64,000 nt of DNA. It comes from Osedax fenrisi. Its lineage: Eukaryota; Annelida; Polychaeta; Sabellida; Siboglinidae. Positions 52,900 through 64,000 of this stretch are shown here, in pieces. Under the pieces are notes generated by a model, which was not told where the DNA came from, ran no database searches, and was given only the letters and a program-made list of their open reading frames with translations. The stretch lies in contig OZ025245.1 in NCBI GenBank assembly GCA_964019155.1, positions 4,079,638 through 4,143,637 of the forward strand, in the 5' to 3' direction. The translations under genes and the position numbers were made by a program. Position 1 is the first letter of the stretch, and every line of letters begins with the position of its first letter.

Positions 52900-54870
52900 T
52901 GAGTAAGTAAATGTTAACGAACATGTAAATAAAAGTTCCTGGCAGAAAGGGGATGTTGTATTATGAGTGTTATGACATATATAAATCCATATATGATTTT
53001 AACGCGATTTTGGTTAGTGAACATGTGTATTGTTAAAATTAAAAAATGATAATAAATAATTATTTTTGAAAAATAATTTTAATTGCTGCATCATTATGAA
53101 CGTTTTATCTATAAATGTGTTATTAAATATATAATATATACTTAATAATAACTTCATAAAATACTATACAAATTTACATAAATATTGAAAATATTGAAAC
53201 TTAAAATGGAGGCAAATCTCAAATTTGTCAATTAATAATACTCTATAAATCATTTATTGAATGCTTATTTACATAAATAATATTTAATAATTATTAATAA
53301 CGATTTAATATAATTTTAGATTAAAAATGTGATAACAAATATATATTTTTTTTTAATAATTTTACTTGCTGTGTAATTATGAACGTTTTATCTATAAAAG
53401 TACCTATAAATATATTGTATATAATTTATAATAACTTCATAAAATACTACACACATTTATATAAATATTGAAAATATGTATTATCAAAATATTGTTTGAA
53501 AATAATTTTCAAAATGTTAGATTTATTAAAAAATAATTTGTCAATTAATAATATTCAATATCAACTTAATAAATCATTTATTTAATGCCTGAATTACATA
53601 TATAATATTATTTTTGTTATTTATAAATATATATTATAACAATGAATATATAATATATACTTATTATTATTAAAATACGTACTATATTTACTATAATATT
53701 ACATGTTTAGTGAGCTATAATTTATAGAATAAATAATGTTTAGATTATTATTTTATTATAATTGTAAAGTCATAAATTCTATATAAATTAATTATTTTTG
53801 AATATACCTAAGTATTGATTTATTTTCTATAAATATATTATATATAATTATTATAATAATATCTTCATAATTAACTGGACACTTATATTATATAATATAT
53901 AAAAAGTTAAAACATGTGCTATCAAATTTTTTTTTAAATATAATATTTTATATCATCTTAATTAATCATGTATTTAATAAATATACATATACTATTTGTA
54001 ATAATACATTTAATATATAATTATTATAATAAAACTATTATAATAATGTTACATGTTTAGAAAGGTTACCTTTAATGGGTGGCGAAACATGATTTTATTG
54101 TAGTATTTTCAAAATAATGTTGTAGATCTCATTATCATATAATTATATAACTTAATATATACATAGATCTAAATGTAATTAATAAGGCTTTTTTTCCAAC
54201 ACAATGTAATCATTCTCTTATTCATTTCAGAGTTATCGTAATTTAAAAGTAACCCTTATTTAAAAAATCTCATATATCCACCATGTAAATATTCATGTTT
54301 TGCCGTCCATAAGACTTTAATTTTATAAATAATAGATACTTTTAGTAGACATTTCTAGTAGTATCATTGTCGTTATATTATTGTTATCATAAAAATCATA
54401 CATTTTATATACAACCTAATTATCATGATTAAATATCTTAAATTTTACAAACAAATTTAATTTATTAGTATTATTTCTTCATATACATTTTTATAGTATT
54501 ACTATTATGCTTTATGTAATATATTTAATATCAATCTATAATAATATATATTAGTATTAATTGTTCGTATAAATTTTATATAAATACTGTTATGCTAGCA
54601 TATTTTAATACTATTATTGAGCGGAGCAGATCTACATATTAGCTAGTTATAGTGCTACAGGTATTGCATGTGTAGATTTCTGAACAATATATCAATTTAT
54701 ATGTATATTATATGAGTATAGCTAAATAAATATATTATGATTACATAATAATAAAGAGCTGTTTTAAATAATAAATATAATATTTAGTTTATACAAACTA
54801 ATGTATTAATCATAATGGTCAATATATTTATTTATAATATCCGAATACATTCATATATTTCTCTATATAG
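52900..54870. other. AT-rich stretch with old repeats, no gene seen
   Basis: ATTATGAACGTTTTATCTAT recurs at about 53095 and 53377, with neighbouring homology, and a weaker copy lies near 53820. Nothing codes. Confidence 0.6.
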
Positions 54871-54874
54871 GATT

Positions 54875-55100
54875 TTTAGGACACTGTTGGGGCATAGAAG
54901 ATGGGCACAAGAGATGTTCTTCTCTTGATTTCATCGCATGAGAGACGTCTCGTATCCTGGTGTCCAATAAAGAACTATATACAAAAGTTGATGGACGATG
55001 CATATACAGTGAGGAGCCCTACCAAATATGATGAGCGATAGAAATGATCTGAGAACGCGTGTCATGGTGTAACGATAAAGCTTAACCTGGTAAGTAAAGT
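54875..55100 (+). pseudogene. LINE reverse transcriptase C-terminus, second copy
   Basis: Fragments in three frames match the same C-terminal block as 43577-43835: FLGHCWG near 54880, then in other frames LMDDAYTV, and finally LPNMMSDRNDLRTRVMV followed by stops. The tail GGTAAGTAAAG resembles the tail of the other copy. It is more frameshifted than that copy, therefore probably older. Confidence 0.72.
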
Positions 55101-55323
55101 TAGTATCTGTATATACATATCAATTAATGTGTTGTTCACAAATCCATCTTGCATCTATTTCCATATGCCCTACTACAATTAAATACATTTTAAATCTACG
55201 GCGGTTATTTTATTTGGTTTCATTCATATCACTATATAATTATATATTTAATATTTTTGTATAGCTCAAACTATCAGTTACTATATGAAAATGTATTAAT
55301 TAATATCACTCACTATTATATAG

Positions 55324-55473
55324 TTGAAGACAGTGAAAAGGCTATGTTTAATATTAATCAGTGGATGTCTGATCACCGGTGAACTACTGGACATGGATAG
55401 AAGCGACCTGAGACGATTTGTTACTGAAGCTAGTGAGAAAATTACCACTACGATTCATGATTCATGGAACTAA
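55324..55473 (+). CDS. Exon-like open segment, unknown protein
   Basis: After TATATAG a frame runs 49 codons to a TAA, with balanced codon use unlike its surroundings: GELLDMDRSDLRRFVTEASE and then ITTTIHDSWN at the end. It could be a terminal exon of an unseen gene or part of a transposon. No family was recognised and no joined exon found. Confidence 0.3.
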   Translation: MKTVKRLCLILISGCLITGELLDMDRSDLRRFVTEASEKITTTIHDSWN

Positions 55474-55499
55474 AAGTTAGTCAGTAAGAGTTGAATACC

Positions 55500-57290
55500 T
55501 ATATTCCAGTGAATTTTATAGGTATTAAGTTATGGATTTAATTAAAAATAAGAATATAAATAATATAATATACTTTTAACTTCGATAACTATTACTTTTA
55601 ACTTCTAATATTAAATATAACAATTAAATTCTTTGTAACATTTTTATTTAATTAATAATTATTTTGATTTTATCAAATATAAATATACTCTTAAATCCAA
55701 ACAAGAATTTAACTAAAATATATAAAAATACAAATAGAGCAGATCTGATTTTTATCATTATTAAATTACTAATCTATTTTATCATATACAAATGTATATA
55801 TATATATATATATATGTTTTATTCAAATACAATAACAAAATCAATTACAAATGATAACAATCATATTTTAATAATTATGAAAACTTATTTAATCAGATAT
55901 GCATGTTTAACATATGATATCTTATTAAAATATAAATACTCTAGCAAATACACAAATATTTATGGTTAATAATTCAAATGCAAAAAATATGATTTTGGTA
56001 ATTAATAAATTTCAAATATAATAATGTATTTGATTAATATTTACAAATAATATTTGAAATATTAATATAATCCTATTCAAATTTAAATACAAATAAATAC
56101 ATATTTACTAAAATTTAAATAAATTAAGTCTGATTAATGATTCATATATAACTACATGATTTTGATATTTATGATCATTTATTTATATAAAAATATATAT
56201 GTAATGTCTATGTAACTATAAATACACACAAATATAAATAAATGTATGATTTATCAATCAAATATACCTAATCTGTTTTAGATAAATATTAAAATATTAA
56301 TTTTGATATATTTATATAAGTTTGATACATATATTTATATAAGTTTTATTCATAAATTAATTAATTTTGTAATGTTTTAAAGGTATCATTGATATATATT
56401 GGCAACTAAAGAAAAGTGATACAACGAAATTGATACAGGTTTAGTATATTTAATTATAAATTAAATTTACATGTATCCATCATTAATTTTGTATTGTTTT
56501 ATAGCTGGATTATAAGTTACAAATCTGATGACTAAAGGAAAGAGAAAGAAAAAAAGATTCTATTATTGTAAATGTTCTATATATATTTTAATATATTGTA
56601 TTAAATATATATATTTTTGTTATTAATATAAATATATAGGTTAGTACTTAATGTTAAAATAAATTGTATATATGAAAAAATGATGTATAATATTTATTAT
56701 TGAAATGCATTTCACATGTGTTTATAATTTAATTTTAAATAATATTTATAATTGAAATGTGTTGAATTTATAATTTAATTTTAATTAATATATAAATAAA
56801 GTAGAATTTAGAAAGTTTTGCATAAATTATTAAATAATATGTGTTACTATAATTTCTTTTCTTGTAAAAATATAAATAAAATTCATTATTTCCCATATTG
56901 GGTAGGAATGTTGATCATTTTTTTATAACTTTTATTACATAATTATATATATAATAAAGTGTTAATTGAATTAACAAATATTCATTTTTAAATGAGTTAT
57001 GGTCTAATATATATTATAAATTAATTAAAACTCATAATTCCTATCTACACCATGTCAAATGTGTACAATTTTTTTTGCACATTTTTGATAATAACTATTT
57101 TTTAATAAAAATTAAAAAAAACTAAGATACAAGTTATATTATAGAATTTAAAGATCTTTTTAAAAATATAAATTAAATTAATTTTAGATAAAAAAAATTA
57201 ATTTGTTCCTATATTGGGTAGAAATGCTGATCATTTTGTTTAGAATGTTACATATTTATATATTTACATTTATAATAAAGATAGTCTGTT
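55500..57290. other. AT-rich stretch, no gene seen
   Basis: A 101-codon frame at 55664-55969 is Ile/Asn/Tyr/Lys-rich, crosses a (TA)n and has no domain; it is treated as chance. CCTATATTGGGTAGAAATG-type words recur near 56895 and 57210, suggesting an old duplication. Confidence 0.6.
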
Positions 57291-57299
57291 AATTCAAGT

Positions 57300-58240
57300 T
57301 TTGAGGATGCATATTTACGTTGTAGTCTGCGAAGTAGTTGCCTCGGGTTAACAAGCTCAATATTAAACCATGGAAATTTCGAATAAGTTCGGTTGATAAG
57401 AGTAATTGAGGGTAGGACACTACACAGATATCAAGCGAATGATAAATGCCAAATTAAAATAATCAAAAAGTGTAGACAAATCAAAAGATATAATGTTGTC
57501 AAGTTGATGTAATACAAAGTTAATACACATTGATTTATGATCTAGAAGATCGATTAATTTGTATCACCGGCAAGTTCAAATCAAATAATATGGCAAAGTG
57601 ATCAGCTATTATAGAAATTGAGTGGCATATGAAATTAATTTAGAATCTAAATACAAAAAAAGTTAATAGTATTACTATTAGTGTTAGTAGTAAAGCTAAC
57701 ATGTTGCGTCAGGGAATACTCAAATATAAGTTCATTCAGAGATTAGGAAGTAAGATTTTCATTGTTAATTTGAATATTAAAATTACCAAGAATAACCACT
57801 TTAATTGATGTGAAATATTTTAAAATAGAAGATAGGCCATCTAAGAAACTTCATAGGCTAATTGAAGGTGAACGGTAAATAAGTAGTATTACAATGGTAA
57901 ATAATGATGTAAACTGAATACAGATCAGAATTTCATATAAAGAGAAACATGGGGTAGATAATGAAATAAGCTTAAGTTCCGATGAGAATAACATAGCTAG
58001 TCCACACGACGATGTGATGTAGACCTATTAGCAAGCAATACTTAAAAATAACCAGGGGTCAGTTGGGAATCTAGAACAGAATCATCAATAGTTAGCCAAG
58101 TCTCATTAATAGCAGAAATATAAAATTACAATCAATAATGAATTGTGTAATCACATTAACTTTATTTCGTACTGATCTAGCATTGAGGAGTTGAAAAGAA
58201 TATTTAGGAGAGGGCACTGGTAGTCAATCAACAGTTTCTG
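57300..58240 (-). pseudogene. CR1-like LINE endonuclease remnant
   Basis: Reading leftward from 58210: LLNARSVRNKVNVITQFIID is the N-terminal signature of apurinic-type endonucleases in CR1/jockey LINEs. It is followed, after frameshifts, by INETWLTIDDSVLDSQLTPG, NRSTSHRRVD (the R-R--GG-V loop), VILGNFNIQINN (GDFNIH motif, with Asn in place of the catalytic Asp), SLTQHVSFTTNTNSNTINF, and finally PWFNIELVNPRQLLRRLQRK, the linker leading to the polymerase. The order is correct over 0.9 kb. Several frameshifts and stops show it is inactive. The polymerase domain is not present to the left. Confidence 0.9.
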
Positions 58241-58395
58241 ATTTTTTTAAGAGATCATTTTCTTTTTCCATTGTGGAATTCCAATTGTAGTAACCACTTA
58301 CTGTTAAAGTACTATAGTATATTATAAAATACCTATTATATATTATAGTATTATTTATAATCTTCAAATGGATATAAATTAAATTTGCTTTATTT

Positions 58396-58398
<3 letters not shown>

Positions 58399-58433
<35 letters not shown>
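58399..58433. repeat. (TA)n microsatellite
   Basis: TA run of about 17 units. Confidence 0.95.
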
Positions 58434-58439
<6 letters not shown>

Positions 58440-58440
<1 letters not shown>

Positions 58441-59280
58441 TATAAGTAAACCTTCTTATTTTATTTCCAAAAGATGTTCCGGGTGCTCTACAATTTATAC
58501 GTCTAGGACAAACATTTCCGAGATATGGACGTTAATTTAAATTTATTTGTTCATATTTTGTTTTATTATTGTTTGGGGTTGGTTGGATATTTTATTATTT
58601 TACTGTTATTATGTGATCTATTAATTTGTCTGCTCATATTTTAGTTATAAAACCAAATAGTGTTTTGTTGTTTGCTCATGATGGGGTAATTAATTACAAT
58701 TAAATTATTTATATTTATTTTAATATTTATCATAATTTTAGAAAATATTTTATAAAACCATAAATAATGAATTGGATCCTCACTATACTGTCTATGTCTA
58801 AAATACATGCATTATAATAAATAAATATAATATAAATAAAATTATAAAATAAAAATATAAATATAATTGAATATCTAGTGGAATACTATATGAAAAAAAC
58901 TTAATGTGAAACAAGTTCTAGGGGCCTACCATATCTCAGGAGGGGCCTAGCCGATCTCAGGCCTCCCCCGTGGCTACGGGACTGGTTATAACTCTATACG
59001 AAATATAATATATTTATATATTATATTGAATATTGTAATATTTGTAATCATCCCTATGTACCAATTAATTATATCTACTCATGTTTTATATTAAAAAAAA
59101 TTAGGTTTATCATTTAAACTATATTCCATAAATCAAATATGTTATATAGGAATACCGCATATGAATACCGGCATATCAATCTAAAGGGCTTCGCCCCTTA
59201 TATGTATAGAGTATATCCCCATCTATTCCATAGAGTACCTACCATTTTGAATATTAAATAATATAGGCTACCAGGCTGGG
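58440..59280. other. AT-rich stretch with two GC-richer patches
   Basis: 58469-58534 is briefly open (DVPGALQFIRLGQTFPRYGR then stop) after TTTCCAAAAG; it is too short to call. 58918-58985 holds two copies of AGGGGCCTA...ATCTCAGG. No gene is supported. Confidence 0.45.
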
Positions 59281-59283
59281 AGT

Positions 59284-59590
59284 CCCAGCTAACAGTAAGA
59301 GCAGCATAATAGCAGCATAACAGCATATGTTATAGCCTCACATGTTTACATTGTGCTATTATGCTGCTATTAAATGTATATTATGCTGCTATTAATTTGT
59401 CATGCTATTATGCTGCCATTATGTTAATACTATGCTGCTATTAATTTTAAAAGTATATTATGATGCTATTATGCTGCTGTTATTAGAATAGCAGCATAAT
59501 AGCATTATAATATACTTTTAAAATTAATGGCAGCATAACAGAAGCATAATAGCATGACACTTTAATAGTAGCATAATATACATTTAATAG
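59284..59590. mobile_element. AGCATAAT-rich MITE, copy 4, truncated
   Basis: It starts CCCAGCTAACAGTAAGAGC like copy 3 and carries the same AGCAGCATAAT mosaic. The far end is missing: homology stops inside the second half and TA-rich DNA follows. Confidence 0.8.
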
Positions 59591-59796
59591 TATATCATAT
59601 ATAATATATCCTTATTATATATTATATAATTTATTAATTATTATAATAATATTATATTATATATAATTTTTATAATAAGTATTTAAATATAACCTGTTCA
59701 ACGAATATTATTTCGATATTAACTAATGTTTATTTTGATATTATATATAAATTTCATTATGTTACACTAATATTATATGATAAGAAGATTGAAAAT

Positions 59797-60008
59797 ATAT
59801 CAAGTCGGTTCTCCAAAGAATTTTATCAAAACTGTTAGAATATTGGTTCTTAGGAGAACCTATTTGGATATTTATAAACTGAAGATCCATTTTTGGTTCT
59901 TCAAAGAATCATGGCAGAATTCCGTAAAAAATATTGGTTCTCTGAAGACCAATGTCGGTTCTTTAACCACAAATGGTTCTTCAAAGTACCATCTGTTTTA
60001 AGAGTGTA
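59797..60008. repeat. AAGAACC repeat family, copy 2
   Basis: A series of GGTTCTTCAAAGAATC, GGTTCTCTGAAGACC and GGTTCTTTAACC words ends in TTCAAAGTACCATCTGTTTT followed by AAGAGTGTA, the inverted start of the copy at 45303. A terminus of this kind with scattered GGTTCTT words recalls an abundant teleost repeat; that comparison is from memory. Confidence 0.75.
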
Positions 60009-61519
<1,511 letters not shown>

Positions 61520-61649
61520 TACATGTATTTAAATTAGACAGATTATAAATTAGGTTAATAAATTATTGATTCCTTCTCAAATTTAAATAAATTCAGTCTG
61601 GCGTGATAATATTCGTAACAATAACAATAATACTACAACAGATGCACAG

Positions 61650-61773
61650 AGGAAATAATAATCGTGGCGTCTATTGATTGTGAAAAGTACGGGTATACCT
61701 GTAGAAAATACAAAGAACAAAGGTTCCCCAGTATCAGACTTTATAAACCTAATTCGGACGAAAATGATTTCGA
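61650..61773 (+). CDS. DNAJC10: DNAJC10/ERdj5-like gene, exon a (thioredoxin domain, second half)
   Basis: DNAJC10 is an ER-lumen DnaJ protein with several thioredoxin-like domains that reduces disulphides in misfolded proteins for ER-associated degradation. After CACAG, the frame encodes VASIDCEKYGYTC, RKYKEQRFPSIRLYKPNS and DENDFE. This matches the second half of the penultimate thioredoxin domain of the vertebrate protein as I recall it: SIDC---Y---C, then QRYPEIR with the cis-proline. The donor is CGA-GTTAGT at 61774, leaving two bases of a codon that the next exon completes. The exon with this domain's CxxC is not in the preceding 3 kb, so the upstream intron is long and filled with repeats. 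Confidence 0.82.
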
Positions 61774-61959
61774 GTTAGTAGGCCTACTGTATTAATCTAC
61801 TTTTATAATCCATAATATATATATATAGTCTACTGATTTATAATATTCGTAAACTATAATGTACTAAAATATAATAATATACATATAATATATACAAATA
61901 TAAGAAACAAATAATAGATATATAATTGATTTTATAAATCATATTCGAATATATATACG

Positions 61960-62039
61960 CAGTCAACTCCCGCTAACTCAGAATCGAAGAACAAAATGAG
62001 TATGATATATCGAGTTTCTGAGATAAGGAATTATGCTTA

Positions 62040-62082
<43 letters not shown>

Positions 62083-62157
62083 CTATATATATAGATACAA
62101 AACAAATTAGACTCGTACAAAGTTTGAAATAGTGGGGTTTCTAGTTATCGAGAGTTG

Positions 62158-62193
<36 letters not shown>

Positions 62194-62468
62194 TAAGCAT
62201 AATTCCTTATCTCAGAAACTCGATATATCATACTCATTTTGTTCTTCGATTCTGAGTTATATACAGTACACTCTCGTTATCTCAGAATTAAAAGAATCAA
62301 AGAAATTTGTCTGTGATATCAAATTAATTGTGCGTGTATTTACCTAGGTACAAAACCAAATTAAGCATTTGTAAACAAATCTGAGTTAGCGGGGGGTCTG
62401 AGATATAGAGGGTCTGAGTTAGCGGGGGGTCTGGGATATAGAGAGTCTGAGATATTGAGAGTTGACCT
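61960..62468. mobile_element. Cluster of pogo/Tigger-type inverted-repeat elements
   Basis: Termini of the type CAGTCAACTCCCGCTAACTC, CAGTACACTCTCGTTATCTC and, inverted, TCAACTCTCAATATCTCAGA and ATCAACTCTCGATAACTAG lie at 61960, 62264, 62467 and 62155. The segment 61976-62065 is mirrored at 62180-62262. At least two adjacent or nested nonautonomous elements are present, all inside the intron between DNAJC10 exons a and b. Confidence 0.72.
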
Positions 62469-62801
62469 TATAATATATATAACATTTTACTATTATTTGT
62501 TTCTATCACCAATATATACATATATGTATTATTATTACTATACTGTACAATGTACAATGTACAGTGTACATATATTAAACGTAAATGGTAATATATTGTA
62601 ATAGGTAGCATTACATTATTTATATATATAATATTAATAAATTATACTTATTAAAATAATACTATAATTATATTCCTATCCACAAATGAATATTAATACC
62701 CATATAAGGAAGTTGTTGTAACTATAGTATACTTATACGTATAAATGAACAATGAGTTATGAATAATAACTTATAATGTAATATTCTCCAACGTTGTATA
62801 G

Positions 62802-62868
62802 GTACTTTAATAAGTGGGAGAAGAACGCCATCGAGTTTTATTCGTGGAGTATCGATTTCATCCCTAAA
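62802..62868 (+). CDS. DNAJC10: DNAJC10/ERdj5-like gene, exon b
   Basis: The acceptor TTGTATAG at 62801 joins the single base G to the split Glu codon of exon a. The frame then reads YFNKWEKNAIEFYSWSIDFIPK, which matches the vertebrate segment with the pattern Y-GW-RDAYSLR-W-L-FLP between thioredoxin domains. It ends after a Lys codon before GTTTAGT, a weak but usable donor. The length is 67 bases, so two codons' phase is restored exactly. The 1028-bp intron before it carries pogo-type repeats. Confidence 0.82.
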
Positions 62869-63208
62869 GTTTAGTATAGTATATATATATATATATATAT
62901 ATATCCTATAATATATTATAGTATATACCCTATACTATAGACTTTATAGTCATAAGTTTATCATGGTATACTATGGTTATATTCATTATTTAATATTGAT
63001 TATAATATAGAATATATATATATATAATTTTAAATATTAATATTTATAATATAAATTTTATATATATTTATTTTTTCCGCAGTTCAAATAATTAAGTTCT
63101 CATTGAGATTCAGTCGTATATATAGAATCATTGAATACATTTTTTCAGATAACCCCATAAGTATTATATAATACTACTTAACCCTGCTATTAAACATGCG
63201 TTCTATAG
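62869..63208. other. Intron between DNAJC10-like exons b and c
   Basis: 340 bases, AT-rich with short (TA)n. A second acceptor-like site, TTTTTTCCGCAG at 63071, opens no frame that continues the protein. Confidence 0.6.
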
Positions 63209-63292
63209 ATAACAGTTGAAATGGACAAACACAAGTTCACTAGATCTATACTACGAGGCAACAAACACAAGTATTGGCTGATGACATTCTAC
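63209..63292 (+). CDS. DNAJC10: DNAJC10/ERdj5-like gene, exon c (start of last thioredoxin domain)
   Basis: Following TTCTATAG, 28 codons in phase 0 read ITVEMDKHKFTRSILRGNK then HKYWLMTFY. Aligned with the vertebrate protein this is the linker and first strand of the last thioredoxin domain (S-DLTPQTF---VL-GKNHWVIDFY), in register across the exon b junction with no gap. The donor would be GTGTCAGG at 63293. The next exon should start with the WCxxC active site; none is visible before 64000, so the gene leaves the window. Confidence 0.78.
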
Positions 63293-64000
63293 GTGTCAGG
63301 CAGTCAAATAGTAATTATATTATATTAGCAGTTATCTATAGACCTACACCTAAACTCTCATCCATAATTCGAGAGCTAATATTACACAGCATTCTATTTG
63401 TAAACCACAGATTATAGAAATATTCAAATGACAAGATACATAAATTACCCCCGAACTATTAGGTCACAACCTGTATTACGTAACACACCCGTTTTATTTA
63501 TCACCCCTCAATCCCTGCTGTATTAAATCACACACCCACACTAGAGCGGCTTGAAAAATATAAAATTTTCAGATAATTTATCGCTTCAGTGAAATAATAT
63601 TAGAAAACATGTAATATAATTCAATTCAAAAAAAATTAACTTAATTCGTAAAATATTGAATAGTCAATATGACTTTCAATTTTAACATAGGATTGATAGG
63701 AAATCTTATAATGGAGTAGATACAAAATTAATTCAATACATTTTTTAATATACTTCCTATTAATGAATTTTGTCATACGATATATATATATACTAGAATG
63801 AAATATTATTAACAGAATAGCAGGAAAAAAAAATTTTAAAATAATAATTTCTGTTATAATTTTATCATTTCTAGGATTGAACTTTTTATGTTTATTATTT
63901 ATCGAATATTTTTTGTTTTTTGTTTTTAATAAAAAATAAAATTCAGATTAAGTTTATTATATTCTTAATAAATGTATAATATATATTTACTATATATGAT
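63293..64000. other. Probable intron continuing out of the window
   Basis: No WCxxC-encoding segment or other DNAJC10 exon was found. Composition is AT-rich with a C-rich patch at about 63450-63540. Confidence 0.5.

Noticed and set aside
55664..55969. 101-codon open frame
   Set aside because: Composition matches local AT content, it spans a (TA)n, and there is no motif, splice or promoter support.
59777..60001. 74-codon open frame
   Set aside because: Covers the AAGAACC repeat copy; no independent protein signal.

Overview
This is AT-rich eukaryotic DNA, most likely from an invertebrate animal. The animal assignment rests on spliced exons of an ER thioredoxin/DnaJ protein (DNAJC10/ERdj5 type), a tRNA-derived SINE, CR1-like non-LTR retrotransposon remnants, a Ty3/gypsy remnant, hAT fragments and many small inverted-repeat elements. 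There are no bacterial operons, rRNA genes or CRISPR arrays. The species cannot be fixed from this window. Almost all open reading frames longer than 60 codons are chance or repeat products; the real coding signal sits in short exons and broken transposon genes.

Layout. 1-10014: a nested palindrome. Near-identical outer arms (1-952 and 9070-10014) enclose two foldback units, 944-5669 and 5673-9067, with related but diverged arms; their loops hold AGCAGCATAAT-rich MITEs and 90-bp and 204-bp tandem repeats. 10015-12180: AT-rich DNA, then a 189-bp tandem array carrying a MITE with a verifiable empty site. 12349-15778: a TIR element starting TA-GGGGA with four exon-like modules inside. 15.2-18.3 kb: segmental duplications with two copies of an exon-like 101-bp segment and 49-bp minisatellites. 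18596-21408: about 0.77 kb of (TAGTAA)n running into about 2 kb of (TAG)n. 22.8-23.9 kb: Ty3/gypsy pol remnant. 25.7-29.7 kb: a G-rich minisatellite facing its own inverted copy. 30230-43576: matching TIRs bracket 13.3 kb, most of it an AT satellite with five co-amplified SINE copies. 43577-43835: end of a LINE reverse transcriptase. 44-60 kb: AT-rich DNA with microsatellites, segmental repeats, a hAT remnant, a MULE-like MITE, a second LINE tail, a LINE endonuclease remnant and two copies of an AAGAACC-rich repeat. 60629-63292: a third TA-GGGGA element, then three exons of a DNAJC10-like gene, one of whose introns carries pogo-type inverted-repeat elements.

How it fits together: the only probable host gene with a recognised family is the DNAJC10-like gene at the right edge (+ strand), which continues beyond both the visible exons and the window. 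The rest is a mobile-element and satellite landscape in which inverted duplication is the recurring mode of growth. Three TIR families share the same TA-GGGGA terminus and carry repeated subterminal motifs, which suggests related nonautonomous DNA transposons. All family calls come from reading motifs by eye; no alignment or database search was run.
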